Source: Episyrphus balteatus (taxonomy: Eukaryota; Arthropoda; Insecta; Diptera; Syrphidae). Taken from it: DNA of 64,000 nucleotides. Positions 22,700 to 36,500 of this stretch are shown here, piece by piece. The notes below the pieces were generated by a model. It made no database searches, had not been told where the DNA came from, and saw only the letters and a list, made by a program, of their open reading frames with translations. Location of the stretch: assembly GCF_945859705.1 (NCBI RefSeq), contig NC_079135.1:19284501-19348500 (forward strand), in the 5' to 3' direction. Each line of letters opens with the position of its first letter. The first letter of the stretch is position 1. A program made the translations under genes and the position numbers.

Positions 22700-25490
22700 T
22701 TCGCCAGCTTTCCCCGTTTTAAAGCTATTTTCAAGAAATCTATATTTTTTATGGACATTAAATAATACCAAATTTGGAACTTTTCGTGCTTTGGTGGGAT
22801 TCTATTCTTACTCGGGTATATAATTAAGCATTAAGAGTCAATTTACTTATTCCAATTTGATTATTGGCAATGTCCAGTATTTAAACAATCATTTTTCAAA
22901 GCGGCTAGTGCTTTTATTTAAAATTCAACATTTTAAGTTTTAATTTTTTTTTTATTTACATATTATGAAAGCCTAAATATAGGCACCAAAATTTGTATAC
23001 ACTTTGTAACCAAATTGTAAAACAAGCAATGCATAGATAAAGGTGTCATAAAACTTACTTCGTTTGAGTTGGATATGTATTTTGAATTAGAAATTCCATG
23101 CAATTTGAATATTTTCTTCTCCGTGATGAAGTAAACTATGATACTCATTCTGTACCTACTATTTTCAAGACCGATTCTTCTTTATCGGTTGGTAATTTTT
23201 CCCCAAAGTTGAAGGATGCAAAAATTTGTCAAAAACCCTTAACTTGCTACTTCGGTAAAAAATGATCTGTTTAATTCAACTCTTTATTCCTTTTTATCCT
23301 TATTATGGTTTTCAAGAAAGTTACTTTAAACGTAAGTTTATATTTTTGTCTATTAAAGTCCTCACATCTTACCAATCAATATCTTCCTTCATAAATTTAC
23401 CATAAATCAATACAAATAATTATTTATTCATTCCAATAATCACCAAAGCGATAAATTTTCTGGTCCTTAGACAATGGATGTTTCAATTGTGTGGATATCA
23501 CAAAAAAAAAACGAAATAAACGTTGACAGGATTTTTTTTTTTCCTTCCAATAATCCTCCAACCATATTAAACACAAACGCGCAACAAATCCCAAAGACAA
23601 CTTGAAATAAAAATATACAATCTCAATGTCTCTCAGAGAGTTGTTATATAAAGTTGTTATATGCAAAAATAAAGTGTTCGAACATGGCAATTCATTTTCC
23701 TCTTGGGTGAGTCCCTAAATCAAAAAGTCACAAAAATTCTTATAGAATATCGATCATTTCCCAGTGACCTGACCGAAACATAATAACTTTTTTTTTAACG
23801 CACGCCTAAGAGAAGAGAAAGAAAGGAAGAACAAAAAAAAATACCAATGACATTATGAATATCTTAAGGACTTTTCAGGAAAGAGGAGCACCTCATCTTT
23901 TTTTTTTCTAAGTGAGTATCTCGTGTGTCCTTTTCAATTCATTTCCATAAAATGGTTTTCAAAAAAAAAACTGTAGCAAAAAAAAAAAGAATCCTAGGGA
24001 TTCTGTGGCCGACGATGAAGGCGGTTATAGCGATTCGAATATATTCCTTATTATTATTACTTTCTTGAAAAAGGTTGAATGTCCCCTCTCAAATCCAATA
24101 GGCGCACTCATTTGAATCCATATTTGAGAGGGAGGCAAAGGAAGAAGTGTTCAGCGCTAAAACGACTGATGACGACGAACTGTACCAAAAATTTTAGATT
24201 TATGTTTTTGAATATCCAAAAAAGCACGCCCAACCACTTTTCCAGAACGAGGGGGGTCTATTTTGCCATATTTCGTTATATACCCATGCTTTCAAAGCAA
24301 AAGGTGTGGGCCAAAATGAGGAGCTATGAATATTTTAACAAAATAAAATATACATACATCAAACTGTAATGATATACTTGAATGAGAAATGTTGGGGTTG
24401 GCAGTTTGAGAGAGGGGATGTTTTTTGGGTGGCATAAGGCAGGCAGCCAGGATTCATCATACTCCTCTCCTCTGTGTGGTGTGTGTGCGGTGTGGACATA
24501 TTGCGGTTTGAAAATTTCCTGATTGACTGTGTTATATAAAATGGAAAATGGAAGCTCTTTGAGAGGATATGGGATGATAAAATGTATTTTAAATAGAAAA
24601 TGCAAATGAATTATAGATGGATGAACTAATGATGAATTCTGTGTTATAAGTATGCCAAACGTAGTTTAAATTTAAAATGTTGAAATAAATAAACAGAAGA
24701 ACAAAAAAAAATTCAGATTATTTTTTTTCGAAACAGTGGAGCTTTTTAATGATGATAATTATATTTAAGTAATAGAAAATGTGATGAAACACCATTTGCA
24801 AACATGTATTTTTAATGAAAAGTAATACCTTTTTGGTTTCCGAATATAAAATCTGTGTTGAAAAAAAAACAACATATTTGGAGCTAAATAATTTAAAAGT
24901 TAAAAAAAAAAAAAAAAAAAAACTTAGAATTTTAAATTAATATTCACCGCAATTTATTAAATACAACTACGAGCAACATATATAACAGATTTTATATATA
25001 TAGGTTCACCAGTTGATGTGACTTAAAGAATACAAACGTTTCTGTTTCCGAAACGTTTCCCAATTTTTATAGATATCAAGAGCATTAACTTTTTAGCACC
25101 AAGTTTTGGATTTAAGGACAAAAAAAACATTTTTCTTCGACCTTAAAGCATTGCAACTGATTTTAGGGTTTTTACCTGCTTTAGAAAAAAGACATTACAT
25201 GTGATTTAAAAAAAAAGCTTTAAAAAAGAGGTTAACGTCGTCAGAAAACAGGTTGTGCGCTTTTGTTTAAAATGAGTCAGTTGAAGGGTTTATTTTTTTT
25301 CAAACAATCATAATTTACAAGAAAAAGCTAAAACAAAAATACCTTTTTTATTTTCTCATTATATTAATTTTTTTTATTTTAAAAGCTTACAAAAAAAATT
25401 ATGCAATTTAAAAGCCAAGTATTTTTCTTAAGAATAAAACCATTTTTAAATTCTTACAATTCGAAAAAAGTATAAAAATAATTTATTAAA
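22700..25490. other. AT-rich stretch without a recognised feature
   Basis: The short frames here show no family resemblance. The 23990-24560 part is a little richer in G+C but contains no supportable exon. Confidence 0.45.
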
Positions 25491-25499
25491 AACAATCAT

Positions 25500-26140
25500 T
25501 TTCAGCAAAGAAAACATGAATTTTTATTTTCTCACGTCATTAATTCCATTTTTTTCCCTAACAACCTATACAAAATTTTATACCATCTGAAAGCTTATTG
25601 TCTTAGCTCAAAATATATATATCGATCAGGTCTATGAAACATCTACAAAAAGAGCTAGAATTTTTTGAACTCGATCAAATTTCGTTAAAAAAAAGCAAAA
25701 AACATTTATTTTTATGTTCTCAGGCTATGGAATCAATTTTTTTGTTTGACAACCTATAAAAATATATACCATGTGAAAGCTTATTATTTCACCTTTCATA
25801 TGACGTACCAAAATCATTTCAAAGATGCCTACAAGAGAAGTTAGAATTTTTTAAAGTCAACCATGTCGAATTTCCAGACTGAGGTTACGGTACTTCCCAC
25901 ACTGGTGACTGTTCATGGCGCAACAGATCTCCATTGGTGGTTTGATGTTTTTCGCAAGTTTCTTGATTTAACATTGTGTGGCTTGTAGTTAGTTTAGCGT
26001 TATGTGTGATATACCAAATGAAAGGTAATTGTATCAGGATGCTCATTAAAGTTTAATAAAATTTCTATCTGCTCTTGGTCAAAAGTTATAACCTGTTGAA
26101 TTCTAAAATTTTATTTTACCGTTATCTCAAAATTGTGTTT
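25500..26140 (+). repeat. Dispersed repeat, inverted copy at 56170-56945
   Basis: GTCAACCATGTCGAATTTCC, then AGACTGAGGTTACGGTACTT and CAACAGATCTCC, match the complement of 56520-56600 at roughly 85-90% by eye. Inside the copy a unit of about 186 bp is repeated, marked by TGAAAGCTTATT at 25587 and 25773. The element type is unknown and there is no coding frame. Confidence 0.8.
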
Positions 26141-26169
26141 ACGAAAATGATTGAAACTTCGCTTGAAGT

Positions 26170-26453
26170 GATGGTGCCCCCAGAGTAAAAGTAAAAAGGT
26201 AAAAGTTTTTTCTCATTTGAAATAGGTATGTGTTGACTTATGAGGCCATTTTTTTTTTAGAAATAGACTTAAATCAAAATTTTTTTATGAGGTTCTTGTC
26301 TACATTAAACAACGTCAAAAAGGTATAAACCATTTTTCTAGGACCAGCGGGGTTTAGTCAGGACATGCATGTTTTTTTTTTGTGGTATTTTATTTAAGTC
26401 AAAACATACCTATGTCAAATGAAAAAAATCTTTAACCCTCTTGGGGCGCCATC
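26170..26453. mobile_element. 284-bp foldback element (GATGGTGCCCC ends)
   Basis: GATGGTGCCCCCAGAG at the left and CTCTTGGGGCGCCATC at the right are inverted copies. The subterminal GTAAAAGTTTTTTCTCATTT and AAATAGGTATGTGTTGACTT are repeated inverted as AAGTCAAAACATACCTATGT and AAATGAAAAAAATC. It lies directly beside the previous repeat. Confidence 0.75.
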
Positions 26454-26459
26454 TAGTGT

Positions 26460-27140
26460 CAAATAAAAATCTGCAAAAATTAGGGGATTTTTTTTTTATT
26501 ATATTGATATAAATTTTCCGCTTGATTCTTAAATAAAGAACACCCTAATGTATTTATGTTTTCTATTTAGTGGAGTAACTAAAGCAACAATTATAAGGAA
26601 ACCTGGTCGAATAGCTCCGATTTTGATGATTTTTTTTTCAAACGTCAGTAATTCAAAATATTTTAATGGAGATTGAATAAATTGGAGCTTAGTTGAATTA
26701 TTCACAAGATTTTCATAATATTGTCCTTGTCAATATAATATCGATCTTCAAAGTGAAATATACACTAAACTCTCACCACAAATAACAAAGGAAATTTAAA
26801 AAAAAATAAATAAATGAATAACTTTTAAAGTGCAAAAATCTCTGAAAAAAAAAAAGAAATTTATTGATTTATTCATAAGTCGTACGAAAATATAGACAAG
26901 ATGAAAACTGTTGCTAATTTTTTCTCATTTCTTATGACAGCTTTGTAAATAACCAGGAAAAACATAAATTTTTACTTATTTTTTTGGTAATTTCTTATGC
27001 TGACGATGAAAGAAAATGGTTGAATAACTTTATATTCGTGTTCAGCATAAAAAATAAATGAAGTTAATCACCAAAATAACCACACAAAAAAAAATTCACT
27101 TTAAATACAATTTAAATCGACTATTGACAACAACGTTGCT
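26460..27140. other. AT-rich stretch downstream of the acid phosphatase gene
   Basis: No gene or clear repeat is seen. Transcription from the minus-strand gene presumably ends near its upper boundary. Confidence 0.4.
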
Positions 27141-27146
27141 TTTATT
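27141..27146 (-). promoter_or_regulatory. Candidate poly(A) signal of the acid phosphatase gene
   Basis: AATAAA occurs on the minus strand about 200 bp after the stop codon and is followed by a T-rich stretch. Such hexamers are frequent by chance in DNA this AT-rich, so the assignment rests mainly on position. Confidence 0.35.
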
Positions 27147-27345
27147 AAAAATAAAAAACAAAAATCTTCTAATACAGCAATAATTGTTAGTTGAAATATA
27201 CTACAAAGCAAAATCTTTTTCTCTCTTAATTACACAAAAAATTAAACAAAAAAAGAAAAAAAAATGATACACAAAAATAATAAATTATAACAAACTTCAC
27301 AAAAAAAAAAAAACATAGAAAAAATATAATATCTAATCAATTTAT

Positions 27346-27528
27346 CTATGGACCACTTGGTGGTGGTTCGGTAAACGACGAATCCTTCGCACTACACAAA
27401 CTAAGAGATTCTTCCGTAGGAACTACGTTCTTAGTTAATTCAATTAATTTGTCCAATGGACATTTTCTATCACAGCCAGGTATTGTTAATGGTTTAGCAT
27501 CTGCTTTTGGATTATTTCTCATGAATAT
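27346..27528 (-). CDS. Acph-1: Acid phosphatase exon 7 (C-terminus)
   Basis: This final exon encodes residues 363-422 and the TAG stop. IFMRNNP continues the beta strand begun in exon 6. GCDRKCPLDKL is the family's paired-cysteine signature, and C407 near the end likely pairs with C194. The protein ends in a Pro-rich tail (EPPPSGP) with no membrane anchor. Confidence 0.92.
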   Translation of the reverse strand: MFMRNNPKADAKPLTIPGCDRKCPLDKLIELTKNVVPTEESLSLCSAKDSSFTEPPPSGP

Positions 27529-30500
27529 CTAAAAAAAAAATAAAATTATTAATATATTTTATAAAATAATAAAATTTTAAATCCATTCTCACCTCAACAT
27601 GATATTCACCAGTCTTTTTATTTTTATGCAACTCAAAAAGTGCCATAATGGAATATCTTGGCAATTGCCTTTCCCACACACCAAGAGCTGATAAAATATT
27701 CACCAAGGACGTATCGTGTCCTGTGTAAATGAATAGCTTGCGATCTTTTGGACTAAGTTCTGAAGCTTGTTTTTGTTTCATTTCACGGAACATCTTTTTC
27801 AAAAATGGACCTGCTTTAATTTTTTGCATTTCTGGTGTGTAAACGGAATAGATATAACTTTGCTCTGCAAGATATTGCATTTCTTCTGGGTAATATTTCT
27901 TTGTCCAGTCAGGAAGGGTGAGACCAAATTCTGACTAAAAAATCAAGAAATTGTTAATATTTTATGATACAAGCTCAAAAAGTAAGGTTCTCTACCTCTG
28001 CCAAGAGAGTTGTGTAAATCGATTGCACATCTTCAGGAGTAGTTACATTCATGCCCGTTAGTTCTGTGAGCTCTTTGAAAAGATTCTCATAGGGTTCGAT
28101 TTGGGCCTTGACTTCAGGAAGTTGGAATACCTCCTTAAGGGCTTCATAGTAACGTGGGCATGGGGTACGAACCAATAGAAGCTATGATTAAAAATAAAGT
28201 AATAAGACATTAGAATAAAGACCTGAACATTTTAAGACCCTTGAAGTACTTACATTATCTTCTTCTAAAGGTTGCGACGTATAAGGAATAGGCTGCCAAT
28301 TGTACTTGGAATTCCATTCCATTGGTGTGTTCTTTGGTGGAAACAAGCTGGCCAAAACTAATTGCATTGACATCATAGTTCTTGTGACCCCTGTTGTTTG
28401 GGCATGAACATACTAAAAAAACACAAATTTTTCAAAATTTTATAAAAAATTTCGAAGACTTTTTTGAAAAGTTCTTACGTCGGGAACATAGAAAGGTCCC
28501 AAATAATTGTTGTATCGTTTTTTCAGCCACGAGCCAACGTTGAAGAGCTCTCGTTTTCCATTCTACAAAATAAAAAAAAAAATTTAAATATTAGATTTTC
28601 AACTTTTAATTTTAGGTGTTTTTAAGACTCACATTAGTAAGTTGACCCCAACCGAAGGGGAAGAATTTTTCATCTACATGAGGATCATTTGGATATGTAT
28701 CTGCTGGTGTTCTTGGACCGTGTCTAAAAATCTGTAATTAAATAATAATTATAACCTCATTAATAAAAAAAATTTAAATAAAAAAGCTAATTATCAAATT
28801 AACTAAGAGGTCTTATCAGTTTGCACATGTAGAAAACTTATAAAATAGGTTAGGAAAGAGTCTCGCCGAATCTAAAAATACATATATACTTGATAGTATT
28901 ATAAAACAAAAGATGTTTATTATGAAGATCAAGAGCAAAATAATTGTTATCTTTAGTTTTGATTAGATTTATGTCGTGAACACATTACAGTGGGGTAAAA
29001 CAGCATGAAAATTGTAAATAAAATGAACTGATCTTCTTGATAGTGGCTTGTTAATAATGCTATACCCCAATGTTTACACACAATATTTTTGTTATTAAAA
29101 ATATAAACAAAGGTTATCATATACACGTGCGTATTTACACAGCAACCATTCAATAAAATTGGGGGTGTGGTCAAAAATGCAATTCGATTTATCAATAATA
29201 TTAACCTTGAAAAATATATTTATTATAAATCATTTTCAAATCACAATTTTATATTGTCTATTTGATTTTTTTCTTTCAAAACAATATTTTATATAAAAAA
29301 AAAAAGATTAGACAGTTAATTAAAATAATTAATATTTATAAGTATAGGTTTATGACCTAGATATGAAAAACAAAAAAATGTCGTAGCAAGAAATAATTTG
29401 GTTTGCAAAATATATTTGAACTTTGTTCATTTTTATTTGTATGAATCGTTCATCAATTTTTGAACACGTGACTAAGTAAAAAAAAATCACATTTTTCTGC
29501 ACACGTCATGTTTGAATTTATTACTTGCTTTAATGAAATAGATAGAAAATTTCACCATTTATAAGAAAACTGCGAAATTCTTTGTTTTAAATAACAGTGC
29601 TGTGAACCGGCTTAAAAAGAAAACTCAAATAAATATTTTTTGAAAAAATATTTTTTGTACAAATTTTCGAATGTTTCTTAGTAAAATTTGCTAGGGGAGA
29701 AGGGGGTACATTTGACACTTAGTTTTTAAAGGTCTGTATTTTCGAAAACTGTTAATTTTTTCCAATGTTTTGTTTTGTATTTGATTTATTGACTATTCAA
29801 GATTATACTAACAGTAAATTTTTTTGTTTTACCATATTAGAACATTTAAAAAAATAATGTTTTCTAAAAAAAGTCATCTTGTCAAAAGTGCCCCGGGACC
29901 GGGGCACATTTGACTTTAAAAAGGGTACATTTGACAATGGTGGATTAAACCCCACATCGTGTGCATTATAATTTTAAAACTATCAGAGAATCTTGCTTGT
30001 CTATTGTTTATTTAGAAAAAAAAAAAATTTTTGGTTTTAAACAATCTACTAAACAATATAACGAAAAAAAATTAAAAAATTTATTTTCTAAAAAGAAGAA
30101 GAAAAAACAAAAAACCATAAATTATTTCAATTACCTATTTAATCTTCCCATTTAAATCTTAATCAAAATTAATCGCTGTCGATTTATTTTTAAATAATTT
30201 ATTTAATATATAATTCCCCAAAATCAACGTAAAACTGTGCCCACATTGCAAAATCAAAGGTGCTCCGAAGAAGCCACAGAACTGTTTTTCTTTTTTTTCA
30301 ATAACTAATACTATTTTTTTACAAAGCTGGTTTTAATTTACTTAATTTTAAGCTTAGTGCTATCAAAATATTGATTCACCATTAAAAAAAACTGTTTTAT
30401 TAGGTTCAGAAATTGCTTACATACCGGTGGTCAAAAATTAGATCAGAAATACAGAAAACACGTGGTACTCCGCGAAAAGTTAATGAAAGACTGCGAAATT

Positions 30501-33500
30501 TCGCAAAATTTCTTTAAATCAAACTAAGCTTCTTTCTTCATCCAAACTATTGTTAATTAAGGGCACGATCATACCGAAAAACGCAAAGTTAAATGTGCCT
30601 AGGTGTCAAATGTACCCCCGCTTACCCTATGCCGTTTTAAAGAAATTATTTTGTATTACATGTTTTAACAAAATTTCAAGTAAATTTATCAATTCGTTTT
30701 GAAAACATAATTTTAAAAAATTGAAATATTTTTTTTACATCCAAAACTAGTTTTTTTTTGTAAAATTTTTCTTAAATTTTAATTTAAGGTCCAAAAAATA
30801 TTTATTTTCTTTCAAAAGTAGTATTTTATTTTTTATTAGTAGATAAATACATGTTTTTTTTTTAGTAAAAACCGTTTGGGCCGTTTTTGAGAAAAAAAAA
30901 ACTTTTTCGATTTTGGCCATTTGATAAATTTTGTTCCACTAAATGGTCATCTGAAAAGTGAAAACAGTACAGACGTCACTTAAAACTAACAGCCTCAGAC
31001 AACAGGGGCGCCACATTAACTATTTCGGACTTCTGATTCAAATCTCAAATCTTGGATCCTTATACCTTCAAAAATTGAAGGAGTACTTGTTACACCAAGG
31101 ACAACTTCTTGTGTATTTACCATTAAAGAGTTTTAATAAAATATTTATTGCAAATGAAAAAAAAAAAATTCCATTACAAAAAATATTTATTAGGTATAAC
31201 TGAAAAATATTGCGATATAGGTACCTACTATACATCAAGTTATGCATTCGTACAAAAAAAAGGTGATATAACATTTTTCCATGACATTACGATGGTAGAG
31301 AATGCCAAAAAAGTGGGTCCCGGGAGTCCGTCTGTCTGTCTGTCTGTAAACGAAGCTACAGCCTAAACGGATAGACCGATTGATGTCAAACTTGGTATGA
31401 GGGGTTTTTGGAATTAATTTTTTTGGACCAAAAATAACGGTACTTGTCATATACCAATTTTAGTAAAATTAAAATATATCGAAAACGGCTATAACGATTT
31501 TGTTCAAAAAATTCAAATGTTAGTTTTAAGCTAAGGTTTATCTTTTAATATAAATTTTTTTTTTTGAAAATCATTATTAACGGTACCTGCCATAGAACCG
31601 TTTTTTTCCAATCCGATTATCTCTGAAACTGCTTATTCGATTTCAACGAAACTTTTTGTGAAGAAGCATTTATATAATTTAAATATAAACCAAAATTAAA
31701 ATTTTCAAAAAAAATAATTTTTGGATTTTTAAAAACATTTTGAAATTTTTTTTTTGAAAAATCAAATTTTTGAATTTTTTTGAAATTTTGTTTTTAGATG
31801 CTGATTAGTGATATCTACAAAATGGCATACCAATTTTATTTCAAAACTTTTTTTCCAAAAAATTATTTATAAAAAATTATTTTTTTAAAAAATGGCTCTA
31901 ACGATTTTAAAAATTTTTTTCTAAAAATGCATCTTAACATATCAATCAAAACTGCATACTTGTTTTTACTCTAAGAGCAAGTTCGTGCGACCCAGTCGTG
32001 CATTTTATTTTATTACAAGTTAAAAATATTTGCATTGAAAAAAAAAAAAATATTGCAAATAAAAATATTTTCCATTACATTTGTTTTTGTAATGCAAAAT
32101 ATTTTTAGTTGCAATAACTTTTTTTTCCAATGCAAATATTTTTCAGTTGTAATAAATATTTTTTTTAATGCTTATTTTATTAAGTTGTAATTTTTATTTT
32201 TTTGTTAATTTTAAATGCATTTTTTTTTTATTGATATTTTTACAACCCTGGTACTAATACAAATTGCATGAAAAATATGTTGTCCAGCAAAAAATGCTAT
32301 ATGGTGACTGTTTGTTGACCAAATTGACTTAGGTGAAAGATTTAGTCAAATAATAATTTAAAAAATGAATTTTATCTAAAACAACTTGATTTAGTAAGAA
32401 ACATTTTGAATGGATTGGGCTAAAAAAGGACGATTTTTTCCCTAAAATTTTAGTTTTTGTTTCGATTCAAAGTAATCGTTCTAGTTTTTTGTCGCATCTA
32501 ATGAAAATTACTATTTTAATAGTATCTATAGTAAAACAATTGTATAGAATTTATTACAAATTTAACGAATTTCTATTAAGTCACAGCACTGTATATGTCT
32601 CTTTCACGATTGCAGGACATGTCTAGTCTAATTCAAATCCCTTATCTTATTCCGCTTGTTTAGTTGGTTTTGATTTGGAATTGTTTTTTTTTTTTTTTTT
32701 TAATTACTTTATTATTTTTTAAATGCGCTTCAAAAGTAAATTATTAACTTGATACAAATTAGTTCAAGAGCGTTCGTTTGTCAAAAAATAATTATCAAAA
32801 CATTTGAATGTTTGCAATAAAAAGAAATATAATTTTAATTTATTGCTAAAAATATCAAATTATAAAAATTGCCAGTCATACATATTAAATTATTAGAGAT
32901 TAGTTATTACGTCTAATCAAAATGGTATTGCAAAAAAATCATCATTGATAATAGGTAATATAAAAAATATAGTCGGAACAAAATCAGAGTAATTTCCGTA
33001 ATATATGTTCCATGGACTTTTAATTTCGCTTAGTAATACATTGCCGGTGTAGATTTTTATCAATTTTAACACAAAATTCTTACTCATGTAATTTTTGTTC
33101 GCAAAATTCTAAACAATAAAAAAGACATTTCCAATTCTGATTATCAAACTAAAGTTGTAAAAATAGTTGTTATAGCCATTTAAGACTTTTAATGTTAAAC
33201 AATATAACAAGGTTGCGTGAATGTATTCTTTACAATTCTTAACAGCTGGTGAAGCGTCAAGGTGTTGATACGAAACATTGACCCTGATTTATTACTATCT
33301 TCCTCCCACACTTGTTCTATTTATTGAAGGTTGTTTTATTGAGTGAAGATAAGCTTTCAATTTCGGACCTTGAAGAAAATTGATTAGACAATTTAAGTTA
33401 CAAAAAAAACTGAAAAACCTTGTAAACACAAAAAAAATATTTAAGTTTTAAATAAAGTATAATATTTTATTTTTTTTATATAATAACTGTTTTAAGAAAA

Positions 33501-36500
33501 AATAATAAAAATATTTTTAGAGCCATGTTTTGTTTAATATTATTAATTTTTGTATAAATTTTTGTTTCATAATAATATCTCCTACACATAAGTATAAACA
33601 AAATGGCGAGAAACGAAATACACATTTTATTTAGTTTGTCAGTTTATGTCTTTAAATAAGAGTCCATATTCGTGTTTATGAAACAGCACATAACCTATAA
33701 CCAGTGAACAATAAAGACGCTTCCAATGATATCTCATTTGTCAAATTGTGATTAGTAGTTTAGAATTTATAATGGAACAAATGAAAAGTTCATAAAATTA
33801 TACAAACAACCACTTTCATAAACCCGTACTTCTGAGTAATTAGGTTAAAAAACAAACCCTCAAACCATGTGTCTTATGCAAAAACTAATTTTTGAACTGC
33901 CGTACTCAAGTTCAATAATACGTACCTAAACATGTGTTTTTTTTTTTAGAACAACCCATTTCTGTATTGGACAAAAGAAATGTAATGCAAGATGGTGTTT
34001 TGAAATTTTTGCTTTGATGAGTTAAATTTTACAAATATTTCTTTTATAAATTGTATAAATCGCTAAAAAAAATTAACTATCTTAGTATATAAAAATTTTT
34101 CATTATTCGTAGTTTTAATTAGGCTTCTTTCAAAGTTTAAAATTTCCGTTTAAACAAGAAAAAGCAATTTATTAAACAATTGATTTCATTATTTTCCGGA
34201 AGAGAAATTTTCACATAATTTTATTTTTTCTTCTTCTTTTTTTTTATAAGGAAAGAATGACGGAAGGTGATATAAAAATTGCGCTGTGACTATATAAATT
34301 GTCTTATCAGTTATGACTCGGAACAATTTGATGCGACCCTGTGACGATGTCGTCGTCGTCGTGCCAGTTTTTTCGCTATCGGAAGATCTTTAAACAGTTT
34401 ACTATTGGCGTGTGCGCATCAAAAATACCTATGAATCATTATTTTTTAAGTTTTAACTCGTCTATAAAAGAATACATACTTTGTAAACAATTGAATTTTA
34501 AATATTAATCGCTTGGCAGATAGACTATCAGTTTTTACTGCAAATTACTTAATCACATAAAGATAAAGAGGTTTTTGAAAAATAAAAAAAAAAAAAAATA
34601 CCTATTCATCTATCTTTGTTAAGTACGTCAATTAAATGAGTTTTTATTATAAAAAATGAGTTTTTTTTATGTTCTAAATTTTTGTCAAGGGCATTTTTAA
34701 GCATTGAAAAAAGGTCCACAAACAAATTTTACGAACGAAGATTTGAGATTGTTTTATGATTTTTTGATATTCACTAAAATTTTTGTTTGTAAAAGATTCA
34801 AAAATAACAATGGCGATATTCTAGAGTTAGCAGTTTTTCAAAATCTAAAAATCAGATAGAGGGTTGCCAAAGGATTAAAATTGTTGCGTCATATTTTGAT
34901 TATCGAAATTTCAGTTTTAATTTTTTTAGTTTTGTATATTTTCAATTAAAATGCTTTGTAGCAAAAATGTTTTATATTTATAAAATTTCAAAAATATATT
35001 TTTTTTTATTTGTTTAACATTTAATATTAATATTCTATTTTCATTTATTTGTTTTTATTAAAAAAATTATTTTTATACTTTTTTTTTTATTTTTGTCTTC
35101 CTTCCTATCATCAGTATTATAAATAATTTTTAACCTTTGGAATTTGAGTTTTAAGAATAAAAACATTTCCCATTATCAACAGAACGGACTTGTTATGAAT
35201 GTACAAATATTTTTTTTTAAGGAGGAAAAACTCTTAATTATCGTCACAACAATTGTTTACGTTTTTATTTTTGTAACATCAATTTGGCACAGAATGTGCG
35301 AAGAATGAATTAATCTAGATCAATCTTGCTAAAGCTAGACAAGTTCAAGTACCTTAATAGGTTATATTTTTAAAACAACATTACTCACATAAGGGTATTT
35401 TTACTCAAAATTCGACAAAAAGTAGAAGTCAACTTCTCTGATCTGCAATTTAATTTTCATTATAAGGGGCAATATGGTAAAAACTTAAAGTAAAATGGTT
35501 GAAGAAAATAACTTCAAATGACCGACCTGGTAGTCCTGGTACATAGAACTCAGTCGCTCAGTTCATTATATTAACCTTTTAATTAATTTACTTGTAAAAA
35601 GATATAAGTAAATAAATAAATAAATAAATAAAAAAATAAAAATAGAAAATAAAATCTTCAAAGGTAAATATTATACATTAAAAAATAAAAATTGTTTTAT
35701 TTATAACAGTAAACAAATTCGATTTTATTTCTTAGTACCTACGCGTTTTTAAGCAAAAATATCAAAAGACTTTTAATTTTGAGAAAAAAACTGTTTTTAT
35801 ATTAATGATTAATTTCTACAAATAACCATAATGTTAGAGTAAATTATTTCAATATATGTAACAAAACACTTTACGCATTTTCCAAAATTGTATTCAATGT
35901 ACGTAAGTTTTGACTTTTGGGTCATTAATAAAATTCATATTGGTTCAGCTATAGCAAAATTTTTCGACGCTTAAACGCACTAATTTTGGAAAATGAAAAT
36001 TTTCCAAAAATTATATACATAAAAAATTTTTACATTAAAAATTCTCAAGTTATGTTCAACTCCGAGTGAAGAAAATAGACTTAAATAACCTAGATAAACT
36101 AACACGACTTCTAAGGATATGAAAACTTTTATTTATATAAACTATTTAGGAAATATTGAATCAGAATTCACTTAAAATAGCTTTAAATATTCAAAAAACT
36201 GTAAAACGATTATCATCGATTCGTCTTTTTGCAAAAAATAATAATTATTATTTTTTAGAATCTATAATTTTATAAAAATAGAAACTTTCATTTTTAAATT
36301 AAAAAAAAAAAAAAACAAAATAAGAAGAAAAATAATTTTTTAAACAACCAAAATTAAAAAAAAAAGAATAATTTAAATTTAAAAAAATTTTTTGAATAAA
36401 AGTCGATAAAATACTATTACTGACCTGAAGTTATTTATACTCAAAAAACTATAAAAATTAAATTTTATTCAAAACAATAACTTTTTCGGAGTTCGCATAT

